The notes below the pieces were generated by a model, which was not told where the DNA came from, did not search any database, and was given only the letters and a program-made list of their open reading frames with translations. Position numbers and translations under genes: made by a program. From Hemileia vastatrix (lineage: Eukaryota; Basidiomycota; Pucciniomycetes; Pucciniales; Zaghouaniaceae): a stretch of 64,000 bases of DNA. Position 1 is the first letter of the stretch. The number at the start of each line of letters is the position of its first letter. The stretch is from assembly GCA_030280995.1 (NCBI GenBank), contig JASXTE010000002.1:21658683-21722682 (forward strand), in the 5' to 3' direction. This document shows positions 12,621 through 23,352 of this stretch, piece by piece.

Positions 12621-13475
12621 ATTAAGTAAGAATAGTATCTGAAGATAGTGGTTGTTAAAAGATGAATTGAAGCAAAAAATGAAGAATCAGTTTTGAATAA
12701 AACGACAAAATAACTTTTTAGCATATGCTATGCTAAGCTCATAATTCTTTCACATGTATTATTATTATTTTTTTAATAAATATTGGAAGTAAATCAATGA
12801 TAACTGAAATGAATAATATGTCTTAAAAATAAATCTTGAGCCTATAGAGTAAATTTTGGTTTGTGGAGGAAGAAAAATTTTCTCAATAAAAATGTGCATT
12901 ATTGTTACATTATAATCACAAAATAGAATAATTTCACTCTTATTACACTTATTTATGTTTCTGTCTAATAGTAAAATGCTTTAGATGTCAGTTCAAAATC
13001 CAAATTGAAACTACTACCTAGAACGATATCTTGATACTAACATACTTTTTGTAAGTCTTTGGAAAGACACTTATGGTGATCTCAATAATATTAAAATTGA
13101 TTTGAATTGTATGTTTTATCAAATATCTATGTAGTCTAGTGTAATAATTGAGATACTACAGTTTAACCTTCTGTTACCAACTTGGCAAGAAAATATATGT
13201 AGATATTCTTAGAACAAATATCAAATTTTGCTTTCCACAAGATGGGAAAGTGAATATTATGATATGTTAAATGATATGTTCAAGCTTTGCTCAATCTGTG
13301 CTCAGCTCAAAATCAAAGTAATCACCAAGCTCCAAGAAACCTGTGATTGAGTTTGGTTGAACCTAGGTCTAACTGATTACCAAATCTTTGTCCAATTAAT
13401 TTAAATCTGGTTTCACAATGAACTCCCAACAGCCTTCCAACAGCTTTCCAACCACTTCCCAACATTTTTAAATGA
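12621..13475. other. Right subterminal region of the large transposon
   Basis: Non-coding AT-rich DNA between the SNF2 start and the terminal palindrome. The last 80 bp, read from the end inward, contain short repeats of the type TGTTGGAAGG / TGGTTGGAAAG, a plausible set of subterminal protein-binding repeats. Conserved in copy 2 (32653-33497). Confidence 0.5.
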
Positions 13476-13515
13476 GGGGTATTGCTAGCAATACCCCCCC
13501 AAATTTTCTGTGGTG
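13476..13515. repeat. Right terminus: palindrome, G/C run and CACCAC end
   Basis: A perfect 22-bp palindrome with core TATTGCTAGCAATA flanked by GGGG/CCCC (13476-13497) is followed by more C and by AAATTTTCTGTGGTG. The inward reading starts CACCACAGAAAATTT and then a G7 run. The same block ends copy 2 (33498-33537) and starts the element at 63777. Confidence 0.9.
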
Positions 13516-13516
13516 A

Positions 13517-14275
13517 ATGAAACTTGTAAACGCTCTTGGAATGGATACAAACGGGAAGAAGCCACATTTCTATGCACAATTATATGCAAATAATATTACA
13601 GATTGCAATAATTATTACAATTTTTTTCATGGTTGTAGTATTTATAAACCAAAAGGTGTCTTAATACCTAATGTTCTTGTGCAGCCTTTTGAAATTCATG
13701 AGCTCAAAGAACTAGATATGTTAGAAGCTACGGTGCAATGCATTAAGGATCATTCTTACTGCCAACATGAAATTACAAATAATGGTTATCATCAAAGAGC
13801 TGGTGGTTTTGGAAAAATGTTTGGTGGTGGTTTTATTTTGGATAGCAATAAATTTTATATATTTGTAAGTATCACTTTTTTTAATTTAAATACTGAATTT
13901 TTTAAAGCTTTTCTTTCAGATAAATACACTGATGATATTCTACACATGGATAAATATAAAAAACAAATGAAGAGGAATGCAATGTACTTTGAATATTTTT
14001 TAAAAAAAATATCAAATGTAAAGTACAACAAGGCAACTAAAACTTTGTGCAAAACTTGGTATTCCTGGATTTTCAAATGTTTATAGTGAAGAAGAGGGTG
14101 TACCGTTTGCTAGTAATTTAACTTGGACATCTGGAGCAAATGGTAATGGGTTCTCGAATGAGGTTCATTGTGATAAGGATGCAAGTGAGTATACTTTAGG
14201 AATATTTTTTCCTAAAGATACAGAAAAAAATACCATTCATATGAATTACGATAAGTATCGAAGCCTTTAATTTAT
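13517..14275 (+). pseudogene. Broken Tet-like 2-oxoglutarate/Fe(II) oxygenase
   Basis: Reading from 13517 gives a protein-like frame (PKGVLIPNVLVQPF, AGGFGKMFGGGFILDS) that continues, after a frame change near 14035, as LGIPGFSNVYSEEEGVPF and NGFSNEVHCDKDASEYTLGI. The HxD (HCD) and its surroundings are characteristic of the fungal Tet-like dioxygenase family, which is expanded in basidiomycetes and often found with DNA transposons; related TET/JBP enzymes oxidise modified bases. A GTAAGT in the frame near 13864 may start an intron. The frame stops soon after YDKYRSL (about 14270), so the distal iron-binding His and the C-terminus are missing. The left edge coincides with the transposon end at 13515, which suggests that the element inserted into or beside this gene. 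Confidence 0.6.
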
Positions 14276-14772
14276 ATTTAAAGATTTATCTATTAGTAAA
14301 CCCCCGTGCTGTTTAGTCAATTGTTATCAATCACCTGTCCCCAGTGATAGATGAATATACAGCGGAAAAAGGGTTTCGAGATAAATATTATAAATATATG
14401 TTAAAGCATAAGAAACAAAAATGCGATCAATCAGTTTTCAATGACGAGAGAAAATAAGAGATTGGATTTCATAATATGACATTAAAAGTAATAGCAATTA
14501 ATAAAACAATATACCTTTAATTTATATTTAAAGATTTATCTATTAGTAAACCCCCGTGCTGTTTAGTCAATCGTTATCAATCACCTATAGTATACTAAAA
14601 TCAGTATCAACACCTATAGACAGAGTTTTGTACATAATACCTGTCCCCAGTGATAGATGAATATACAGCGGAAAAAGGGTTTCGAGATAAATATTATAAA
14701 TATATGTTAAAGCGTAAGAAACAAAAATGCGATCAATCAGTTTTCAATGAAGAGAGAAAATAAGAGATTGGA
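14264..14772. repeat. Tandem duplication of about 0.2-0.26 kb
   Basis: 14264-14466 and 14514-14772 are nearly identical (both contain CCCCCGTGCTGTTTAGTCAA and CAGCGGAAAAAGGGTTTCGA). The second copy has about 55 extra bases after CAATCACCT. The near identity implies a recent event. It lies just after the oxygenase remnant and could derive from another small mobile element. Confidence 0.85.
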
Positions 14773-16105
14773 TAAGGAAAAACAGAGGATAACTAGCATC
14801 TATTTAAAGTCTCATATTATCACTATTCACCCTTGCTAACTGATCACAATCTAAATCAATAATCAGTATAAATCAATCATCGTGTTAAGCACGTGTAGAG
14901 TTCACCCGAACACAGTAACCTAGCCAACCGGGTCCTTCAACAATAAGACCCAACCACAAAAAACAGGTGGAGAACTTATGTTTCCCAAAATTTGAAGAAA
15001 AATCAACTTTGAAGCAACTAATTGAATAACAGTGACTTTATGGCCTGCCAATCAACTGAGGCATTTTACCTCAAGATTTCAATCAGAACTAGAATTTTTC
15101 ATGCTATAGAAAAGCTTAATGTTTTTGATATTGATATTTCAGAGTACTTGGAAATGAAAGAAGAAAAAGGTAGGTATAAATATTTGATTAGTGCTTTGAG
15201 AGTTTTTTTGAAAAGAGATGACTTAATAGAGGAAGAAATAGAATCAGAAAAGTATTATTTATCTAATGTTAAGACAAATATAAAAAATTTAGATATTTAA
15301 ATAATAAAAATTTATATCATATATACACAACTTAATTCAAAATTAAACATGATAAATACTGGGAGTAGCTGTAACATTTTCAGTTGTGATGATTATAGTA
15401 TTATCTACTTTTTTTATTTGTGAAATAGAATAATTTTTTTTTCATAATATTTTAAGAACATTTGATTTACTTTTGAGGAAATATATAAGTTTTGAAATCT
15501 TTAAATGTCATTTTTATTAAATTGGTAGCAAAGGTTCTAAAATAAAAAAACTATAATAAAGAATTTGAAATATATTAGCCATAAAAATGTGCTTTTAATG
15601 CTACCAAATTAACTGCATAGTATTTTAGGTCAAACAGGCTTATTAATAAAAAAGTTAATAATAAAGAGTTGATGAAAGAATTTTGAATCAAAAATAGATT
15701 AAATTGTATTTTTTAAGAATACACACATTTAATTATTTAGGTTGTTCTACTTCTGATTAAAAATGTTACAATAAATGAAAAAATTTGTAAAAATTAATAG
15801 ATTATTCAATATTAAAGGTAAAGTAACAAACCTATAGCAGTTATCATATTTTTATATAAACAATAAAATATTTAAGAATTTAATACAAGTTTTGAAATAA
15901 TATAAGTAGATTTTAAATTCTTTGTTATTGCTTGACTTAAAATAATTTTTTTAATAATTTATTTAGAAAATCATGTCAAAGGTTTCTTAATAAATTTCAA
16001 AGATGGTCACATGTTTGAAGTATTTGAAGGAAAATAACTTGAATTATACAAGATAGATCATATACACATTACTTTATCTATTTACATGTTAGAATATTAA
16101 TTTAT
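14773..16105. other. AT-rich stretch with no recognised gene
   Basis: An open frame at 15022-15300 (possible ATG at 15040) encodes a Lys/Glu-rich protein-like peptide (RIFHAIEKLNVFDIDISEYL) with no recognised domain; it may be a fragment of a gene. The rest, 15301-16105, is extremely AT-rich with no coding signal. Confidence 0.35.
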
Positions 16106-18515
16106 TTAAAGGCTATGTTTAGCAAAAAAAGGTGATACTGGCTGAATGGAGCTCCAGTGATTAATAAAATCTGCAGAAATAGCCCTAGAAATTCCTAGAG
16201 GACTTGGGGTATCAAATTTTAAAGGAAATTGATCACACTTGCCTATAAAAGGTTTTATTAATGTTGAAATATAGTTATTTAAATTTTTCCAAATTATTTC
16301 TTCCTTCAAATGATTTTTTTCATGTAAATTAAGAAACTTAATTTCTGATATCACCTCCAAGAAATCAGCTGCTGAAGCCAATCTATGATCTTGAGAGCTC
16401 AGAAAGAAACCAGGGACACCATCAATTATATAGAATGTGAAAGATTGATATTGGTGGTGAGAGTATTCAGAGTTTATCTTCTTTAGCGCAGCCTTTTGTT
16501 TCTGTTCCATTATAGTAAGTTGAGTATTTTCGTTTTTCTGACTCAATTGTTAAGCTTTGCTAGTCTTGTCACTTGATATTGTTGCAGCACAATATTTTGA
16601 TTTAAGAATGATTATTGACATAATTATATCAATGATAATGTTGCTGATTTGAAGAATAGTTGACATTGATATATCACAGGTTTGAAGTGCAGTAGGACCA
16701 ACTTCTAAGCCATCAGGAATTGGCCTCTTCAGATTTGAAAGGTGAGCAAGAAGCTGAAGACCATGTTCAATTGGACAATCTGAGTTAATGTTTTGATGTG
16801 ATGGAAGCTGGCTTAATTCATGGGTGGTCTGAATAAGTGAAGATGATATAAGAGATATCCATGAAGAACGGCAGTGATCACTTGAGATCATTAATCTCAT
16901 GAGAATTTGAATAAGATTGGATTCAGGGTGATCCGTTTTCTTGTTGAGGAAATGATCACAGTATTTAAACCATCAGGATCACATAAATCTTCCATTTTTT
17001 TGAAATCAATATTATCGAGTACCCATAGCTGTGAGCTATCAATCTCTAAAAAATTTTTGCCACAAAAGGAAAAAAAATAAGTAAAAGAACAAAGTCAAGA
17101 CTAAAAATTAAGGTAACTTACATAACTCAGTAAGTTTTGAAAGCCAATCTTCTCCACAAAATTTTTCCCAATGAAAAGTAAACATTGGAATATTTAACAT
17201 GGGTTCTTGGGAAGAAGTAGAAGAGTGTAATTCAAGAAGAGTAACAATATCCAACCACGACCTAAGGACCTTTGCTGTGCTGATTCTACCTTTATAAAAT
17301 TTATGAATTTTACAGAATTCCTCCTGGGAATCAAAGTCTTTTAGAACTGAGGGTGAATAAGTTAGAGGTTTATTTGATATCTTGATTGGAGTTGATTTTA
17401 TTGGTAGAGAAGCTTTCAAAGAGGTCAAAGTAGGAAATTTAGGAGGTGATGGGTATTGCTTCTTAGAAATGAAGGAATTCGGTGATGAGCTGTTTAAATC
17501 ATCATCTTTATCAAACATATCTTCATGTCTTGAAGAAGATTTTAAAGTTTGCTTGTTTTGATGAGCAAGCATAGCTTCATATTCTGACAGTTCATCATTG
17601 CTATTTTCATTGCTCTTTTCATCATCTTGATCAGGGAGAGTGCGTTTTTTGATTGAACAATCTACAGTAGGTGAGCTTCTGGTACAAAATATCAAAAGAA
17701 AGATAAAAAGTACAATATTTAAGCAATAAAAGAGATATATGATAGAATTTGAAATATAAAAGAATAACAATAAAAAAAAGGGAACAAGAATGTACTCATT
17801 ACTGAAGCCTTTGCTTTTTTTTGAGATTTATTATTTGATATATCGGAAAATGCTTTAGCAGAAGCCAGTTTAATACGTCAAACAAAAGAGGAGCCTTGGG
17901 ATAATTTCTTTTTCTTGGAGGGGATAACAGGTGTTTCAAGATTTTCCTTAGAGGTTGAAGCATGAGTTGAAGCTGATAGTTCATCTGTCTTATCATCATC
18001 TCTAATGACAATGAATTCATCAGGAGGAATCAAACCCTCCTTGTAAGCTTCAAAGATATATGAAGAAAAAAATATTAATAATCTTATCTACTAATTTAAA
18101 AGGAGACAAAAAAAGTGAAGAACATACTTTTTTCAAGGCTTTTCACATATTGGAGTAAGTTGATACAAGGGTTAGATAAATATGAAGGAGATGGATTATT
18201 GTTAAGGATCTTGACAAGTTCTTCCCTTTTATCTCTAGCCAATTCAAGTAAATTGTGATACTTAACTCTAGTTATTTCCTGCCTTTCATTGCTAAGTACA
18301 GGAGGGTTAGGTGCCATGCCATGCGGCAGACATTGTGAAAGCTCAAAATCTTAAAAGCGAGTATCAATCTGAGAGTGGGATGGAAAACATTTGGGCACTG
18401 GAAAATCAATTTTTTGAAAAAAAAAGATATAGAACATAAGTGAAATATATAAATTAAGAGAGAGGAAAATGATACACATACAAAGTGGAGGTGTAGGATT
18501 ATGAATACTAGACAT
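16106..18515 (-). pseudogene. Decayed relative of proteins A and D (gene E)
   Basis: A multi-exon gene on the minus strand can be followed from ATG 18515 (MSSIHNPTPPL) to the stop at 16106. Blocks match protein A in order: an N-terminal helical part (MAPNPPVLSNERQEITRVKY), an acidic/serine-rich middle, FTFHWEKFCGEDWLSKL (compare FTFDWTCRDFSESTWNQV of A), and GVPGFFLSSQDHRLAS (compare DVPGFVVLFHDTRCIS). Introns with GTATGT/GTAAGT donors are visible near 18120 and 17120. It is broken: TAA in frame at 18351-18353, TGA where CGA is expected near 17884, and frame changes near 16950. It may be part of the second transposon copy or of a third element. Function unknown. Confidence 0.55.
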
Positions 18516-19150
18516 ATTGATTAATGAAAATTAAAAAAAAGTATTTGATATCAAAAAATTATGATGTAATATGATGAAAAATTATAAGAAACTTTATTAT
18601 AGAGAATTGAAGTTGATAATTTAATAGGATAAAAAATTGAATAAGATTAAAATAAAAGTGAGGATGAAAGAAACATAAAACATAAAGAGGGGGATTATAT
18701 ATTATTTGAGCTTTTTTTAACATGTATTATTCATAGTGGGGTAAACTAAGTAACATGCTATATCATAATCTGTTTATATTGAAGCAAAATTTGATGTAGC
18801 TAACAGAAAATACTAGGGATTCTTTGGGGACTTTAGTGTGAAAAACAAATAATAACAAATGTATATCCCATATGCAAATTGCCCTGGGTAAATAAAAAAA
18901 TTTTAAATTAGAATTTACTCCTAAACAATGGAGATACACTTAATTAGTATATTATATTAAAAAAAAGGATAATGCTTTAAAAATATTTGTCAAATTTACT
19001 TTCAGATGACAATGAGAGATTCACAAATATACTGATATGCCTCACCAAAAAAGAAATGAATTATAAATATAAAATTGGTAACATTAGAATTTAAGATAAG
19101 AATTTGTTTTTTAAGTGACAGGAGGAGTGTCAGGCTAGGGTGTGGGCCCA
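18516..19150. other. AT-rich stretch before transposon copy 2
   Basis: No gene or clear repeat. The boundary where similarity to copy 1 can be followed is 19151 only because position 1 is the window start, so part of this stretch may also belong to the transposon. No CACCAC + G-run terminus is present between 13516 and 19150. Confidence 0.4.
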
Positions 19151-19539
19151 GTGACCAAACCATTGATAAACTTGGATAAAACTAAGGGAAAAAAAATTGA
19201 ATAGTTTTATTTTACAATATATCTTAGTCTGCACAAGATATTGCATTGTTGTCCCTAACTATACAAATAATGTTACTTTTCAAAAGTTATAGGACTACTA
19301 AGTTGATAAAATATTTTTATGAATCACCCAATGAAATACCTTAAACAACATTCAAAATTATTAAAACATTAATATTCAATTTGAGATTTGGATTAGCTAA
19401 TTTTTCACAACTTACAACAGTTTTTATTAATATAATAAAACTTTAAAAAAATTGTTGAGATAACCTAGAAACGGGTGCAAGAAAATGATGAAACATATGA
19501 CTTGAAACTAAACTCATACACTATTGATAAACTTCATGG

Positions 19540-21482
19540 ATCCTGATTAATTTCTATTGAAATTAATTTTGAGACTGGCATATTGAATTTTAGCTATGAC
19601 CAAGTAATGTAAGTGCCATGGTTTGTATTCAATATATTGGTGTTGAATTTAATTTTGATAGGAATCAACAAGTATCATATGGCACCATGCATGGAACCCT
19701 GACAGAAACCACAAAATTTATGAGGCAATGAACCTCATAATTTCATTTGAAATTAATGTAGACCCCTGCATATTGAATACAAGCCATGTCACATGGACTA
19801 CACAGACATAGATAAAATTCAACATGAATGGCTTAAAATTAATTTCGATTGAAATTAACCAAGGCATTAAAACATAAATTTTTATATGGTGTACTTGATC
19901 AAACCAGTTAATCCAAAAATTTAGCTTACCTATACTTATTTGAATTTTATGCATAGTCCATGTCCATATTTAATTTGATCAAAATTAATTTTGACTAATA
20001 CATAGTGAATACATGCTATGCCACTTACACTTGCCAGACATATCTACCATTTAATATGAAAGTATCAAAATTAAATTTTGATCAAAATCAATGAGCATGT
20101 TAATCATGAATTTCTGGATTCAACTGCTTATTTTTATGCATGGTGCCTTTCCAACATTAATTTCAGTTGAAATTATTTTTGATACTTTTGTATTGCATGT
20201 AGCTATGCCTGAAAGTGTAAGTGGAATAGTGTGTATTCATTATGAATTGGTCAACATTAATTTCGATCGAAATTAATATTGACATTTGCATATTGAATCC
20301 AAACCAGCAAACAACCCAAAAGATTCTTCATAAAACTGCCCATTAATTTTGATTGAAATTAAGGCTGACCATATACATATTGAATGGTAGTTATATTTGG
20401 TCTGAGTAAATGGAGATAGCTTATATTCAATATGTATTAGTCAACATTAATTTTGATCAAAATTAATGAGCATTTTGATCATGAACTTTTTTAGTCAGTC
20501 AGTTGTTTCAATGCATAATGGCATGCCAACATTAATTTTGATCAAAATTAATGTTGAAATGATATAATGCTTTTTTGCATGACATGTAATGGACAGCAAG
20601 TATTCTTAAGTATTGAAATTTACTATACATGTTGAGGGTAAATATAATATTTACGTATCCATATTAATTTCTATAAAAATTAATGTTGACCAATACTTAA
20701 TAAATAGTAAATATGCCTGGCTAGTGTAAGTGGCATAGCTTTTATTTAATCTGAATTTTACAACATTAATTTTGATTGAAATTAAGGTTCATGATTATCA
20801 TCAATTTATGCAGTCAGTTGCTTAGTGTTATGCATGGTAACATGTCAACATTAATTTTAATTAAAGTTGAATTTGACATGCCACCAAGCATTTTTCTGTA
20901 AGATGAAAGTAGGGCCCTCTATTCTTAAGTAAACATGTTACAATGCATAATGAGCATGTATATATCATTTACACATTAATATTAATTTCAATCAAAATTA
21001 ATATTGACCAGCACACATTGAACACAGGCTTTACAACTTACACACACTAGCTATAACTACCATTAAATATGTATATGGTCAACCCTAATTTTGATCAAAA
21101 TTCATGAGCAGTTTTATGAAGAATTTTTTAGGTTGTTTGCTGGTTTGTATTCAATATGCAAATGTCAAGATTAAATTCAATAGAAATTAATGTTGACCAA
21201 TACATAATGAATAGACCCTATGCCAATTACACTTTCCAGGAATAGCCACCATTCAATATGCCAGTATAAAAATTAATTTCAATCGAAATTAATTTTGGAA
21301 AGGCACCATGCATAAAAATATGCAGTTGACTCCAGAAATTCATGATTAACATGCTCATTTATTTTGATCAAAATTTAATTTTGATACTGTCATATTTAAT
21401 GGTAGCTATGTCTGGAAAGTGTAAGTGGCATATCATGTATTCACTATGTATTGGTCAACATTAATTTTGATTGAAATTAATA
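19540..21482. repeat. Palindrome array of transposon copy 2
   Basis: Same spaced palindromes as at 399-2313, but the core is mostly TTTGATCAAA or TTCGATTGAA instead of TTCGATCGAA. Only one perfect CGATCG centre remains (near 20265) versus eight in copy 1. The large inverted repeat is also kept (for example the spacers around 20095-20155 and 21295-21355 are inverted copies). Confidence 0.8.
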
Positions 21483-21693
21483 TGGATACATATATGTGAC
21501 ATAAAGAGGTATGGACCATCAATTTGTTGAAAAGACATTTTTATATCTCATACATTATTTGTTTTTCTTAAATAAAATTTTACTCTCCCTCAACACCTTA
21601 TAACATTTACCAAGTTGCTTTGAAAAATAACAGAATACATAAAATTCAATATAAGATAGCTATTTTACACAGAAGATCACTGTTATACCCAAG

Positions 21694-23352
21694 TTATGAT
21701 GATGTTGATGCTGTATTAATTGATTTCCGAATCTTTACCAGATCAATATCAGCTCCAACCCAAAGTGACTCATGTTCATTCACAGATAATCCTGACAAAA
21801 ATGTTGCTGAATAGAAATTCTTGGGGAGGTATTTGGGAACATTGAATATACCATCTTGTGCAACTGTCCTTTCTGATGACAGTGAATATGTTTTTGATGC
21901 CTATTTTCTTTGATCTGGTGTATGGGCTAACTCCTTTGTCATCTTATCCATTTTTATAAACAAATAATTGATTTCAGGATTTTGACATCCAGGAATAGCT
22001 TTGATGGTGCAGTTGGGGCTGGTGGTGGTCCTTCCTTGATATCAGATATGCACCTAGTATCATGAAAAAGCACAACAAAACCTGGCATATCACTGCAGAG
22101 ATCTCTTTCTAACTTGTAGCGTGCACTAGCAATCTGAATTCCAACCAAATCAGCTTCATAATAACAAAAAGCAAAGTAAAATAAAAAACTTACCTTGGTC
22201 CAATATCGTTTGACTTTTGCCCTTGCCCTCTTTTCCATCTATTCTCTTTCCACCATTTCCTCTTCTTTCCCAAACAGCCTTATCATATCCTTCCCCTTAT
22301 TAACTACCCATTTCTCAATAACACATTGAGTGAATTGAAGCTTTGACTGATCGATTGTATTTAAGGTGGTGATCCACCTGGTACAGTGGTTGCATACTAT
22401 GCTTCCCATGACTTGATTCCAAGTTGATTCCAAAAAATCATGGCAAGTCCAATCAAAGGCAAATTTTGGAAAAAAAATTTCTTGCGATTCACGCTCTAAA
22501 TTTCTTTTGACAGAAAGTGGGAAAGGTGCTCCTCCTTTTAGTCCTCGAGGCTTAGGTGTTGGAAAAAATTTGGGTAATTGAATTTTGGATTGCAAGAAGG
22601 CTATAGAATTGGTTATCAGAAATGGTCTATCAGCTGCAGAATTAGCACATTTAGAAGATTATACTTGGGTTAGGACACTTTGAATTGGTTCCAAGCTTTC
22701 CAATTTTCAATCTCCAAAGGTTTTGGGCTTGCAGGATATTTTTCTATTTGTGTTGGTCCCCCAAGACAATACTTCAGAAAGTGGTAAATATTTCTGTTTA
22801 GACTGTCCGAGCTCCTGGTAACATCATTCCTTCTTACTAAGCCTCTTACAGCCCTTAACCCCCATTCTTGTTCATGAGACTTTGCTGAATTGAGTCTGTG
22901 GTAATCACTGATACCCATAATGATTGAGAGATTCACTAAAAATTCAAATAAGTTAATTAAATTGGTTCTTTTTAAATAAAAGAATACACTACAAATTTGA
23001 CTTACCAGCTCCACTTGTGCTCGCTCCTTGGTTAGGCTGAGCAGATGATGATTGGTTTCTGAAAAATTCCCTCAATAATTCACTAGCCCAATCTCTTCCT
23101 AGCTGATCCGCATGCTGATCAGCACTTTCAGGAGCAGAAGTGATTTGGATTATAATTTCTCGGTTCTGAATGAGACTCTTGGCCAGGATTGGGATTAGGT
23201 GGTGGTTTAGGATTAGGCAGTACAGATTGAGATGCATCTGGAGGTGGATCAGCAGCCGGTGGTGGAGGAGTATTTCCAGTAATAGTATGTTGAGGTGGAA
23301 AAAAATCGGAATCAGTTGGGTCAACAGACATCCCTTCAAAATTATCATCCAT
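21694..23352 (-). pseudogene. Gene A, copy 2 (broken)
   Basis: Same exon layout as 2529-4206. Damage seen: a frameshift near 23140 in exon 1, a deletion near 22670 that introduces an early stop after WNQFKVS, and a TAG at 22239-22241 where copy 1 has the start of EKIEKRAR. The splice sites remain recognisable. Confidence 0.85.

Larger units (their letters stand above)
1..13515. mobile_element. Large CACTA-like DNA transposon, copy 1 (left end outside window)
   Basis: The segment is repeated, base by base with scattered differences, at 19151-33537. Both copies stop being alignable exactly after ...AAATTTTCTGTGGTG (13515 and 33537), which marks a true transposon terminus. Read inward on the minus strand the terminus begins CACCACAGAAAATTTGGGGG, resembling the CACTA/CACCA ends of CACTA (EnSpm) elements. 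It encodes a Tnp2-type transposase, as CACTA elements do. Inside are a palindrome array, gene A, Tnp2, gene D and a SNF2 helicase gene. All four genes can be assembled into uninterrupted proteins with short introns, so this copy may be functional or recently so. The left terminus lies before position 1. The three bases after the right end are AAT, the expected half of a 3-bp target duplication. Confidence 0.85.

Noticed and set aside
13855..14076. Minus-strand frame of 73 residues
   Set aside because: It lies antisense to the Tet-like remnant, which has the recognisable motifs.
14880..14960. Possible tRNA or primer-binding site around AACCGGGTCCTTCAACAATA
   Set aside because: No cloverleaf could be built and no LTR pair flanks it.
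19043..19150. Left terminus of transposon copy 2 at CACCAAAAAAGAAATG (19043)
   Set aside because: It lacks the G-run and the palindrome, and its flank CCT does not match the TCT after the right end.
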